Shown here: piece by piece, positions 34,772-42,557 of the stretch
How the letters are laid out: each line of letters begins with the position of its first letter
How positions within the stretch are numbered: position 1 is the stretch's first letter
Origin: Bordetella genomosp. 1
Lineage (GTDB): Bacteria > Pseudomonadota > Gammaproteobacteria > Burkholderiales > Burkholderiaceae_B
Assembly (NCBI RefSeq): GCF_002261335.1
Contig: NZ_NEVL01000004.1
Location: 620,001 to 684,000, forward strand
Length of the DNA: 64,000 nucleotides
Direction: 5' to 3'
Translations under genes and position numbers: made by a program
The notes under the pieces: model-generated
The model's input: the letters and a program-made list of their open reading frames with translations, nothing else
What the model was told of the DNA's origin: nothing
Databases searched by the model: none

Positions 34772-35452
34772 ATGAGAATCGCGGGCTTTCGCCTCGGCGT
34801 GTACGTGTATCGCGACGCCGAAGTGCTCGACTATGCCGCGCCGCATGGCGTGCTGTCGGTCGCGCGGCGCTTCGATCCGGAGATCGAGGTGTGCGTGATC
34901 GCCGACACCCTGCAGCCGGTCAGCACCGCGAGCGGCCTGACGCTGATGCCGGGTTACGCGCTCGGCGACGCGCCCGCGATCGACGCCCTGCTGGTGCCCG
35001 GCGGCGCCGGCGCGCGCCAGCAGATGCACAACCGCAAGCTGCACGGCTACATCGCCGCGCTGCCCGAGACCTGCCTGCTGGCCAGCACCGGCTCGGGCGC
35101 GTGGGTCTACGCCGCCATGGGACTGCTCGACGGCCAGAGCGCCACCAGCCGCAAGGAGCCCGACCGCCTCGAGGCCTCGCACCTGGGCTGCGCGCCGATC
35201 GAGCGACTCGAGATGCTGGCGCCGGGCTGCCGCACACGGCGGGCCCGGCTGGTCGACAGCGGCCGCCTCATCAGCTCGGCCGGCCCCGCGGCCGGCACCG
35301 ACCTGGGCCTGCACCTGCTGCGCCGCGCGGGCTACCCGGAAGGCCTCATCGACGAAGTGGCCCGCGTGCTGGACTACCGCGTCGCCCACGCGCTCTACCG
35401 CGAAGACGTGGAATACGCCACGCCTGCGCACCCTCTCCCGCAACCCCTCTGA
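34772..35452 (+). CDS. DJ-1/PfpI-like protein lacking the nucleophile cysteine
   Basis: A 226-residue protein, ATG 34772 behind a GGA-rich leader. The fold marks are GFRLGVYVYRDAEVLDYAAP at the start, DALLVPGGAGARQQM near residue 72 and GLLDGQSATSRKE near residue 117. The usual nucleophile elbow SVCTG reads ASTGSGAW here, so the reactive Cys is missing. Active DJ-1-like isonitrile hydratases need that Cys, so this copy may bind a ligand rather than catalyse. It is the first gene of a co-directional run with a nitrate/cyanate-type transporter and cyanase. Confidence 0.72.
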   Translation: MRIAGFRLGVYVYRDAEVLDYAAPHGVLSVARRFDPEIEVCVIADTLQPVSTASGLTLMPGYALGDAPAIDALLVPGGAGARQQMHNRKLHGYIAALPETCLLASTGSGAWVYAAMGLLDGQSATSRKEPDRLEASHLGCAPIERLEMLAPGCRTRRARLVDSGRLISSAGPAAGTDLGLHLLRRAGYPEGLIDEVARVLDYRVAHALYREDVEYATPAHPLPQPL

Positions 35453-35469
35453 TCCGACCGGAGCCCGCC

Positions 35470-36825
35470 ATGTCTCTGTTTCGCAATCCCTTCGATGCCC
35501 GCGCCCGCCTGGGCTGCGCCTGCGGCCGCCATGCCAGCCAGGACGACCACGACCGGGCGCTCGCCGGCGACGCGCTGAGCGACCGCGCGGTGGAAGGCGC
35601 CGTGATGCGCGCGCTGTTCCCGGACGATGTGTTGCGCCGCCGCTTCCTGCGCGCCGTGGGCTCCGGCACCGCGATGGCCGCCGTGGCCGCGCTGTTCCCG
35701 CTCGCCGCGGCCAAGGAGGCCTTCGCACAGTCGGTCGGCCCGCTCGAGAAGCAGAAGCTCAAGGTCGGCTTCATTCCGATCACCTGCGCCACGCCCATCA
35801 TCATGGCGCACCCCATGGGCTTCTATGCCAAGCAGGGCCTGGACGTGGAGGTGGTGAAGACCGCCGGCTGGGCGCTGATCCGCGACAAGGCCATGTCGGG
35901 CGAGTACGACGCGGCCCACATGCTCTCGCCCATGCCGCTGGCCATCACGCTGGGCTCGGGCACCAGCAGCGCCGTGCCCTGGACCATGCCGGCCGTGGAG
36001 AACATCAACGGCCAGGCCATCACGCTGTCGGTCAAGCACAAGGACAAGCGCGATCCGAAGATGTGGAAGGGCTTCCGCCTGGCGGTGCCGTTCGACTATT
36101 CGATGCACAACTATCTGCTGCGCTACTACCTGGCCGAGCACGGCCTCGACCCGGATACCGACGTGCAGATCCGCTCGGTGCCGCCGCCCGAGATGGTGGC
36201 CAACCTGCGCGCCGACAACATCGACGGCTTTCTCGCGCCCGATCCGGTCAACCAGCGCGCCGTGTACGACGGCGTGGGCTTCATCCATACGCTGTCGAAG
36301 GCGATCTGGGACGGCCACCCCTGCTGCGCGTTCGCGGCCAGCAAGCAGTTCGTGACCAGCATGCCGAACACCTACCAGGCGCTGCTCAAGGCCATCATCG
36401 AGGCCACGGCCTATGCGCGCCAGGCCGCGCACCGCAAGGAGATCGCCGCGGCCATCAGCACGCCGAACTACCTGAACCAGCCCGTGACCGTGGTCGAACA
36501 GGTGCTGACGGGCACCTTCGCCGACGGCCTGGGCAACGTGCTGACGGTGCCCGAGCGCATCGACTTCGATCCCATGCCGTGGCAGTCGTTCGCGGTCTGG
36601 ATCCTGACGCAGATGAAGCGCTGGGGCCAGGTCAAGGGCGACATCGACTACGCCCGCGTCGCGAGCGAGGTGTTCCTCGCCACGGATGCGGTGCGGCTGA
36701 TGCGCGAGGCCGGCCTGACGCCGCCCGAGGGCACCAGCAAGGCCTTCTCGGTCATGGGCAAGCCCTTCGATCCGACCCAGCCCGACGCGTATCTCGCCAG
36801 CTTCGCGATCCGGAGGGGCGGATGA
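35470..36825 (+). CDS. Nitrate/cyanate-type ABC transporter substrate-binding protein (NrtA/CynA family)
   Basis: A 451-residue protein. The first 45 residues include a Cys/His cluster (LGCACGRHASQDDHDR) before a Tat-type signal (RRRFLRAVGSGTAMAAVAAL). The mature part follows the NrtA pattern: LKVGFIPITCATPIIMAHPM, VVKTAGWALIRDKAMSGEYD, AAHMLSPMPLAITLGSG, FLAPDPVNQRAVYDGVGF and DGHPCCAFAASKQF. The long N-terminal cluster ahead of the Tat motif is seen in some nitrate-type binding proteins. It probably binds cyanate, given cyanase at the end of the operon. The stop overlaps the permease start as ATGA. Confidence 0.85.
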   Translation: MSLFRNPFDARARLGCACGRHASQDDHDRALAGDALSDRAVEGAVMRALFPDDVLRRRFLRAVGSGTAMAAVAALFPLAAAKEAFAQSVGPLEKQKLKVGFIPITCATPIIMAHPMGFYAKQGLDVEVVKTAGWALIRDKAMSGEYDAAHMLSPMPLAITLGSGTSSAVPWTMPAVENINGQAITLSVKHKDKRDPKMWKGFRLAVPFDYSMHNYLLRYYLAEHGLDPDTDVQIRSVPPPEMVANLRADNIDGFLAPDPVNQRAVYDGVGFIHTLSKAIWDGHPCCAFAASKQFVTSMPNTYQALLKAIIEATAYARQAAHRKEIAAAISTPNYLNQPVTVVEQVLTGTFADGLGNVLTVPERIDFDPMPWQSFAVWILTQMKRWGQVKGDIDYARVASEVFLATDAVRLMREAGLTPPEGTSKAFSVMGKPFDPTQPDAYLASFAIRRGG

Positions 36826-37673
36826 GCGCAGTCGCTACGCGCGTGCGGGCCCGCGCCGCCGCCCTGTCGCTGAGCCTGCTGTTGCTGCTGCTGGCGGTGT
36901 GGCACGTCGCGACACGGCCGGAGGCCGGCACCGCGACGGTGGATCCCGCCTACGCGGCGCTGGTCGGCAACGCCGCCGCCAGCGGCGCGAAGACGCCGTT
37001 CCCGGGGCCGGCGGAGGTGGGCGCGCAGCTCTGGCAGCACCTGCGCGATCCGTTCTACGACCGGGGGCCGAACGACAAGGGCATCGGCGTGCAGCTGGGC
37101 CACTCGATCCTGCGCGTGCTCACCGGCTTCCTGCTGGCGGCGCTGGTGGCGATCCCGCTGGGCTTCCTGATCGGCATGTCGCCGGTGGTGTATCGCGCCT
37201 TCGACCCCTACATCCAGGTGCTCAAGCCGATCTCGCCGCTGGCCTGGATGCCGCTCGCGCTCTACACCATCAAGGATGCCAACACCTCGGCCATCTTCGT
37301 GATCTTCATCTGCTCGCTGTGGCCCATGCTGGTCAACACCGCCTTCGGCGTGGGCTCGGTGCGCCAGGACTGGCTCAACGTGGCGCGCACGCTGGAGGTG
37401 TCGCGGCTGCGCACCGCGCTGCAGGTGGTGCTGCCCGCGGCCGCGCCCACCATCATGACCGGCATGCGGATCTCGGTGGGGATCGCCTGGCTGGTGATCG
37501 TCGCCGCAGAGATGCTGATCGGCGGCACCGGCATCGGCTACTTCGTCTGGAACGAATGGAACAACCTGTCGATCAGCAACATCATCTGCGCCATTCTCTT
37601 CATCGGCCTGATCGGCATGCTGCTCGACACCGTGCTGGCGCGCGCCGCGCGGCTCGTGAGCTACAAGGACTGA
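36822..37673 (+). CDS. Nitrate/cyanate-type ABC transporter permease
   Basis: A 283-residue permease beginning MSAVATRVRARAAALSLSLL. It has six or so helices. The first (residues 13-30) is followed by a periplasmic stretch with SGAKTPFPGPAEVGAQLWQH. LAALVAIPLGFLIGMSPVVY and the EAA loop in NVARTLEVSRLRTALQVVLP then AAAPTIMTGMRISVG place it in the NrtB/CynB/SsuC family. It lies between the binding protein and ATPase genes with a 4-bp overlap upstream and a 4-bp gap downstream. Confidence 0.9.
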   Translation: MSAVATRVRARAAALSLSLLLLLLAVWHVATRPEAGTATVDPAYAALVGNAAASGAKTPFPGPAEVGAQLWQHLRDPFYDRGPNDKGIGVQLGHSILRVLTGFLLAALVAIPLGFLIGMSPVVYRAFDPYIQVLKPISPLAWMPLALYTIKDANTSAIFVIFICSLWPMLVNTAFGVGSVRQDWLNVARTLEVSRLRTALQVVLPAAAPTIMTGMRISVGIAWLVIVAAEMLIGGTGIGYFVWNEWNNLSISNIICAILFIGLIGMLLDTVLARAARLVSYKD

Positions 37674-37677
37674 CGCC

Positions 37678-38466
37678 ATGCGCACTCCCTTCCTGCAGGT
37701 CCAGGGCCTGGCCAAGCACTACCCCGGCCGCAACGGCAAGCCGCAGCCCCCGGTGTTCGACCAGATCGACTTCGGCATCGAACGCGGCCAGTTCGTCTGC
37801 GTGATCGGCCATTCCGGCTGCGGCAAGACCACCATCCTCAACATCCTGGCCGGCATCGACCAGGCCAGCGACGGCGTGGTCATCATGGATGGCCGCGAGA
37901 TCGCCGGGCCGTCGCTCGAGCGCGGCGTTGTGTTCCAGGCGCACGCCCTGCTGCCCTGGCTGACCGCGCTGCAGAACGTCGAGTTCGGCGTGCGCTCGCG
38001 CTGGCCGGACAAGACGCGCGAGCAGGTGCGCGAGCACAGCGTGCGCTACCTGGAGATGGTGGGCCTGAAGCAGGCGCTCGACAAACGCCCGAGCGAACTC
38101 TCGGGCGGCATGAAGCAGCGCGTGGGCATTGCGCGCGCCTTCGCCATCCAGCCCAAGATGCTGCTGCTCGACGAGCCCTTCGGCGCGCTCGACGCGCTCA
38201 CGCGCGGCACCATCCAGGACGAGCTGCGCGGCATCGTGGCCGCCACGCAGCAGACCGTCTTCATGATCACGCACGACGTGGACGAGGCCATCCTGCTGTC
38301 CGACCGCATCCTGCTCATGAGCGCCGGCCCGCACGCCCGCATCGCCGAGGCGGTGGACGTGGACCTGCCGCGCGACCGGACCCGCGCCAGCCTGCACCAC
38401 GAACCGCGCTACTACGAGATTCGCAACCACCTGGTCGACTTCCTGGTCGACAAGGCCGCGCATTGA
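37678..38466 (+). CDS. Nitrate/cyanate-type ABC transporter ATPase
   Basis: A 262-residue ATPase: Walker A GHSGCGKTT, Q-loop in GVVFQAHALLPWLTALQNV, signature LSGGMKQRVGIARAF, Walker B MLLLDEPFGALDALTRG and switch His in MITHDVDEAILLSDR. The THDVDEA and FGALD forms are typical of NrtD/SsuB-type importers. It is followed after 32 bp by cyanase. Confidence 0.93.
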   Translation: MRTPFLQVQGLAKHYPGRNGKPQPPVFDQIDFGIERGQFVCVIGHSGCGKTTILNILAGIDQASDGVVIMDGREIAGPSLERGVVFQAHALLPWLTALQNVEFGVRSRWPDKTREQVREHSVRYLEMVGLKQALDKRPSELSGGMKQRVGIARAFAIQPKMLLLDEPFGALDALTRGTIQDELRGIVAATQQTVFMITHDVDEAILLSDRILLMSAGPHARIAEAVDVDLPRDRTRASLHHEPRYYEIRNHLVDFLVDKAAH

Positions 38467-38498
38467 CCCCCGGCATTTCCCCGACAAAGGAGCCCACC

Positions 38499-38945
38499 AT
38501 GATGACCCGCAATGAAGTCACCGAACTCGTCGTCACCCGCAAGCTGGAGAAGAAGCTGAGCTGGCCCGCCATCGCCGAGGCAGTCGGCCAGAGCAAGGAA
38601 TGGACCACGGCCGCGCTGCTCGGCCAGATGACCATGACCGAGGAACAGGCCCTGGCGGCCGCCCGCATCCTGGACCTGCCGGCCGACGCCGTGATCCAGC
38701 TGCAGGTCGTGCCCTACAAGGGCTCGCTGCCCACCTCGGTGCCGACCGATCCGCTGATCTACCGCTTCTACGAACTGGTGAGCGTCTACGGCACCACGTT
38801 CAAGGCGCTGATCCATGAGGAGTTCGGCGACGGCATCATGAGCGCCATCGACTTCAAGATGGACCTCTCGCGCGAGGCCGACCCCAAGGGCGACCGCGTG
38901 CAGATCGTGATGAGCGGCAAGTTCCTGCCGTACAAGACCTACTGA
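38499..38945 (+). CDS. cynS: Cyanase (cyanate hydratase)
   Basis: A 148-residue enzyme. AAAGGAG sits six bases before ATG 38499; ATG 38502 is also possible. The N-terminal helical domain (SWPAIAEAVGQSKEWTTAAL) leads to the catalytic part PTDPLIYRFYELVSVYGTTF and EEFGDGIMSAIDFKM. Catalytic Arg89, Glu92 and Ser115 have the same spacing as Arg96, Glu99 and Ser122 of E. coli CynS. It converts cyanate and bicarbonate to ammonia and CO2. Together with the ABC importer upstream, the operon would take up and detoxify cyanate or use it as nitrogen. Confidence 0.96.
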   Translation: MMTRNEVTELVVTRKLEKKLSWPAIAEAVGQSKEWTTAALLGQMTMTEEQALAAARILDLPADAVIQLQVVPYKGSLPTSVPTDPLIYRFYELVSVYGTTFKALIHEEFGDGIMSAIDFKMDLSREADPKGDRVQIVMSGKFLPYKTY

Positions 38946-38962
38946 TCGGCCGCCGGCGGCCA

Positions 38963-38991
38963 AACCCGGGCGGCGCGGGCCGACCCGGGTT
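38963..38991 (+). terminator. Hairpin after cynS
   Basis: AACCCGGG and CCCGGGTT form an 8-bp stem with a 13-nt loop, 18 bp after the cynS stop. TGGTCGG follows rather than a U-run, so termination would be weak or Rho-assisted. Confidence 0.5.
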
Positions 38992-39091
38992 GGTCGGATG
39001 ACCGCCACCCCGAGGACCGCCAGGATCGGGATCTACCCTGATCCGCAACCGGTTGCGCGGACAACCGGATGGCGACCTGGCCTTCGCCGCC

Positions 39092-39448
39092 TCAGGCGCC
39101 GAAGGCGTCCAGCGCCAGCACGTGGCTGCGGCCGACCCATACCGCGCGGTCGCGGTGGTCGCGCAGCGCGTCGCCCGTGTTGGGATGCAGGAACACGTCC
39201 AGCCCCGCATGGTGCAGCGCGAACCAGGTCAGGAGCGGGGCGAGCTCGGCCGGCGCGAACGCGACCTGGTAGCTCCAGCAAGGATGCGGCCCGACCGGCC
39301 GCTCATGGAAGCGCCCCATCTCGATGCGCGCGCCGAACGCGGCCTCGATGCGCCCGCGCAGCGCCCAGGCGGCGTCGCGCGTGGCGCCATCGAAGTAGAC
39401 GTGGGCGTGCCAGCTTTGCACGGCGGCGATTTCGGTGTCAGGATTCAT
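39092..39448 (-). CDS. DOPA 4,5-dioxygenase-family protein
   Basis: A 118-residue protein starting at ATG 39448 (MNPDTEIAAVQSWHAHVYFD). The family's three His-bearing segments are present: SWHAHVYFD, MGRFHERPVGPHPCWSYQVA and LDVFLHPNTGDALRDH. These likely bind the metal. Plant and fungal members cleave DOPA; bacterial members are little studied and short like this one. It is divergent from an SDR gene 137 bp away. The physiological substrate is unknown. Confidence 0.82.
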   Translation of the reverse strand: MNPDTEIAAVQSWHAHVYFDGATRDAAWALRGRIEAAFGARIEMGRFHERPVGPHPCWSYQVAFAPAELAPLLTWFALHHAGLDVFLHPNTGDALRDHRDRAVWVGRSHVLALDAFGA

Positions 39449-39585
39449 GCGTGTGGTTCCAGGCTCGAGGGCCCGCTGGTGGCGGCGCCGGGCCCCATTA
39501 TCCCGCAACGGTGCCACGGCCTGTCGCGCGGGCGTCATGCCGGCGCGCTAGGCTCGCGGCCTTCCCCGTCCCTTGCCCCGACATC

Positions 39586-40389
39586 ATGAGCTTCTACTCC
39601 GACCGCTTTCGCCTCGACGGCAGGATCGCCGTCGTCCTCGGCGCCGCATCCGGCATCGGCCAGGCCAGCGCGCTCGCGCTGGCCGAGCTGGGCGCGCGCG
39701 TGCTGTGCGCCGACCGCGACGAGGACGGCGCGCGCGCCACGGCCACGCAGATCGGCGCCGCCGCCACCTGGGCCGTCTGCGACGCCGCCGACGGCGCCGC
39801 CATCGAGGCACTCGCGGCGCGCGCGCTCGCCGAGCACGGCCGCATCGACGTGGCCGTGGCCACGCCCGCGCTGAACATCCGCAAGCTGATCGTCGACACC
39901 ACCGAGGCCGAGTTCGACCAGGTGGTCGACCTCAATCTCAAGGGCGCCTTCCGCGTGATGCGCGCGTTCGGCCGGCCCATGATGGCGCAGGGCGCGGGCA
40001 GCCTGATCCTGTGTTCGTCGATGCGCGCCGTCACGATCGAGCCGGGCCTGGGCGTCTACGCCGCCACCAAGGCCGGCATCGAGCAGCTGGTCAAGGCCTT
40101 TGCCGCCGAGGCCGGCCCGTTCGGCGTGCGCGTGAACGCGGTCATGCCGGGCGTGATCGAAACCCGGCTGACCGCGCCGCTCAAGGAAAGGCCGGAGATC
40201 CATCGTGCCTACGCCGGCCACACGGTGCTCAACCGCTGGGGCGAGGCCCACGAGGTGGGCGCGGCCGTGGCCTTCCTGGCCTCGGACGCGGCCAGCTACA
40301 TCAGCGCCAGCAGCCTGGCGGTGGACGGCGGCTGGACCGCCATCGACGGCCCGCCCACCGGCCTCACGCAGACCCGGCCGTCGCGCTGA
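39586..40389 (+). CDS. Short-chain dehydrogenase/reductase
   Basis: A 267-residue SDR starting at ATG 39586 (MSFYSDRFRLDGRIAVVLGA). Cofactor motif GAASGIG is near residue 20, and the acidic Asp in VLCADRDEDG favours NAD. The catalytic Ser is in LILCSSMRA and YxxxK in GVYAATKAGIEQ. The usual NNAG motif reads ATPALN, an odd replacement. The C-terminus YISASSLAVDGGWTAI is standard. The substrate is unknown; the enzyme stands alone between a dioxygenase-like gene and a convergent second SDR. Confidence 0.88.
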   Translation: MSFYSDRFRLDGRIAVVLGAASGIGQASALALAELGARVLCADRDEDGARATATQIGAAATWAVCDAADGAAIEALAARALAEHGRIDVAVATPALNIRKLIVDTTEAEFDQVVDLNLKGAFRVMRAFGRPMMAQGAGSLILCSSMRAVTIEPGLGVYAATKAGIEQLVKAFAAEAGPFGVRVNAVMPGVIETRLTAPLKERPEIHRAYAGHTVLNRWGEAHEVGAAVAFLASDAASYISASSLAVDGGWTAIDGPPTGLTQTRPSR

Positions 40390-40441
40390 GCAGCGCGGCC
40401 CGGCATGCGGCGCCCAGGCCGGGCCGGGTCCGTCGGGGCAT

Positions 40442-41245
40442 TCAGGCCGGCGCGTAGCGGGCCGCCACGGTGTTGCTGGACAACTGCGTCGCCATGGCCT
40501 GGCGCGCCGACTCGTAGGCTTCCCAGGCCGAAGCGTCGTGCAGCGACGGGATCGTGACGCGCTCGCCGCGGTCGAAGCCGAGCAGGGCCGCGTCCACCAG
40601 GTCTTCGGCGCGCATCACGATGCGGGCGTCGAGATTCTCGACCGGCAGGCCGCCGTTGGCCCAGAACTCGGTCGCCGTGGCGCCCGGCAGCACGGCCTGC
40701 ACCCGCACGCCCGTGCCGTCCAGCTCGCGGTTGAGCGACTGGCTGAACGCCGTGACGAACGCCTTGGAACCGCCGTACACCCCGTTGAGCACCTCCGGCG
40801 CGAGGCTTACGATGGACGAGATATTGATGAGCGCGCCCGCGCCGCGCGCCACGAAGGCCGGCACCGCGGCATAGCTCAGGCGCGTGAGCGCGGTCACGTT
40901 GAGCGCGATCATGCGCTCCATCGTGTCCACGTCGCTTTCCAGCAGCGGCGTGTGCGTGCCGATGCCGGCGTTGTTCACGAGCAGGCTGATGCTGGCGTCC
41001 TCGCGCAGCTTGCGCTCCACCTGCGCCACGCCGTCGCGCGTGCCGAGGTCGGCCACCAGCACCTCGACCGCGCGCCCGGTGCGCGCCGACAGCGACTGCG
41101 CCAGCGCATTGAGGCGTTCGCGGTTGCGCGCCACCAGGATCAGGTCGTGGCCACGGCGGGCCAGGCGGTCGGCGTACAGGGCGCCGATGCCGGACGAGGC
41201 GCCGGTGATGAGGGCGGTGCCGAGGCGGGGGATGGCGGTGTTCAT
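40442..41245 (-). CDS. Short-chain dehydrogenase (DltE/YqjQ-like)
   Basis: A 267-residue SDR starting at ATG 41245 behind AAGGAA. Motifs: TALITGASSGIGALYADRLA, LILVARNRERLNAL (basic residue, so NADPH likely), LLVNNAGIGTHTPLL, INISSIVSLAPEVLNG and the active site VYGGSKAFVTAFSQSL. It is divergent from a GlxA-type regulator with a shared 122-bp control region, so it is probably that regulator's target. Confidence 0.88.
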   Translation of the reverse strand: MNTAIPRLGTALITGASSGIGALYADRLARRGHDLILVARNRERLNALAQSLSARTGRAVEVLVADLGTRDGVAQVERKLREDASISLLVNNAGIGTHTPLLESDVDTMERMIALNVTALTRLSYAAVPAFVARGAGALINISSIVSLAPEVLNGVYGGSKAFVTAFSQSLNRELDGTGVRVQAVLPGATATEFWANGGLPVENLDARIVMRAEDLVDAALLGFDRGERVTIPSLHDASAWEAYESARQAMATQLSSNTVAARYAPA

Positions 41246-41312
41246 GGTCGTTCCTTGAAGGGGCGGCGGAGACTCGCCGCGGTATGGAAGCCATTCTGGA
41301 CCGCGGCGCGGA

Positions 41313-41348
41313 TGTCTCAAATGACGTATAAGGTAGTGATTCAGGACA
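41313..41348. promoter_or_regulatory. Candidate GlxA-type operator in a divergent promoter
   Basis: TGTCTCAAATGAC (41313-41325) and GTGATTCAGGACA (41336-41348) form an imperfect inverted repeat with TGTC/GACA ends, as known for GlxA-type AraC regulators. A TATAAG box (41327-41332) lies in the centre. Confidence 0.45.
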
Positions 41349-41367
41349 ACGCTCAAGGAATCGTGCC

Positions 41368-42384
41368 ATGCACCGCATCGGCTATGTCATCTCGGACGGC
41401 TTTCAAATGCTGGCGCTGGGCACGCAGGCCGTGTTCGAGTTTGCCAACATGCTGCACGGCGAGCCGTTCTACGCGGTCGACAATCTGTCGCCCGGCGGCG
41501 GCGAGCGCCGCTCCTCCTCGGGCACCTCGATCCTGACGCGCCCGCTGTCGTCGCGCAGCCGCGCCGACACCTGGATGGTCACCGGCAGCATCACGCCGTA
41601 CGCCCATCCGCCCTCGGCCGAACTGCTGGCATTCCTGCGCCACACCGCGACCCGCGCACGGCGCGTGGCCGGCCTGTGCACCGGCGGCCTGCTGCTGGCC
41701 GAGGCCGGCCTGCTCGACGGCCGCCGCGCCACCACGCACTGGGGCTATACCGACGCCATGCAGGCGCGCCACCCGGCGATCCAGGTCGAGCCGGATCCGA
41801 TCTACATCGTCGACGGGCCGATGTGGACCTCGGCCGGCATGACGGCGGGCATGGACCTGGCGCTGGGCATGGTGGAGAAGGATCTCGGCGCCGACGCGGC
41901 ACGCGCGGTGGCGCACCGCCTGGTCATGCACCAGCAGCGCTCGGGCGGCCAGTCGCAGCATTCCGAGATGCTGCGGCTCGCGCCCAAGTCGGACCGCATC
42001 CAGCGCGCGCTCGACCATGCGCGGGCGCACCTGGCCGCGCCGCTGAGCGTGGAAGACCTCGCGGCGGTGGCGAACCTGAGCCCGCGCCAGTTCAGCCGGG
42101 TGTTCAGCGCCGAGACCGGCCAGTCGCCCGCACGCGCCATCGAAGGCCTGCGCCTGGAAGCGGCGCGCCTGATGATCGAACGCAGCCGTCATCCGCTCGA
42201 GGTGGTTGCGCGCGAAACCGGTTTTCGTGACCGGCGCCACATGCGAGAGGTGTTCATGCGCGGCTTCGGCGTGCCGCCGCAAGTGCTGCGGCGCGAACGG
42301 CGCGAGGGGCGCGAGGGGCAGGAAGGGCGCGCGCAGCGCGAAGGCCGGGAAGTGGGCGCGCGGCGCGCCCGTGTCGGCCCCTGA
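41368..42384 (+). CDS. GlxA-family AraC-type transcriptional regulator
   Basis: A 338-residue regulator. The N-terminal DJ-1/PfpI-like domain (1-190) includes IGYVISDGFQMLALGTQAVF and the nucleophile elbow VAGLCTGGLLLAEAGLLDGR, here with the Cys. The C-terminal AraC domain has two helix-turn-helices: LSVEDLAAVANLSPRQFSRV and HPLEVVARETGFRDRRHMRE. The last 30 residues are a low-complexity Arg/Glu/Gly tail from short GC-rich repeats. It is divergent from the SDR gene at 40442 and likely controls it. Confidence 0.9.
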   Translation: MHRIGYVISDGFQMLALGTQAVFEFANMLHGEPFYAVDNLSPGGGERRSSSGTSILTRPLSSRSRADTWMVTGSITPYAHPPSAELLAFLRHTATRARRVAGLCTGGLLLAEAGLLDGRRATTHWGYTDAMQARHPAIQVEPDPIYIVDGPMWTSAGMTAGMDLALGMVEKDLGADAARAVAHRLVMHQQRSGGQSQHSEMLRLAPKSDRIQRALDHARAHLAAPLSVEDLAAVANLSPRQFSRVFSAETGQSPARAIEGLRLEAARLMIERSRHPLEVVARETGFRDRRHMREVFMRGFGVPPQVLRRERREGREGQEGRAQREGREVGARRARVGP

Positions 42385-42417
42385 GGCATCGCGCCAGCGT
42401 GTGGCGCGACGGGGATA

Positions 42418-42517
42418 CCGGGCTCGGGAGAGCGGGCTGAAGGTGGAGCTAGGGAGGTGGCCGCTTTTTTCGCGTCTGTGGCCGGGTAAGACGTCCAGCC
42501 CGCTCACCCGAATGCGG
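42418..42517. repeat. 100-bp dispersed element with terminal inverted repeats, copy 1
   Basis: About 95% identical over its core to 44071-44170. Ends are inverted: TCGGGAGAGCGGGCTG on the left and CAGCCCGCTCACCCGA on the right. The core GGTGGAGCTAGGGAGGTGG and TCGCGTCTGTGGCCGGGTAA is the same in both copies. It lies 40 bp after the stop of the first porin gene. No transposase and no clear target duplication are seen. Confidence 0.85.
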
Positions 42518-42524
42518 TAAAGAC

Positions 42525-42550
42525 AAACCCCGCGGTGAGGCGCGGGGTTT
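42525..42550 (-). terminator. Terminator after porin 1
   Basis: AAACCCCGCG, 6-nt loop, CGCGGGGTTT: a perfect 10-bp stem 7 bp after the porin stop. On the minus strand the stem ends in TTT and GTCTTT follows. Confidence 0.8.
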
Positions 42551-42557
42551 GCCGGGA

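Noticed and set aside
39033-39589. Plus-strand frames over the DOPA-dioxygenase-like gene
   Set aside because: Antisense shadow; the minus frame carries three conserved His segments.
42418-42517. Insertion sequence
   Set aside because: Inverted ends are present, but there is no transposase gene or clear target duplication. It is recorded as a repeat element instead.
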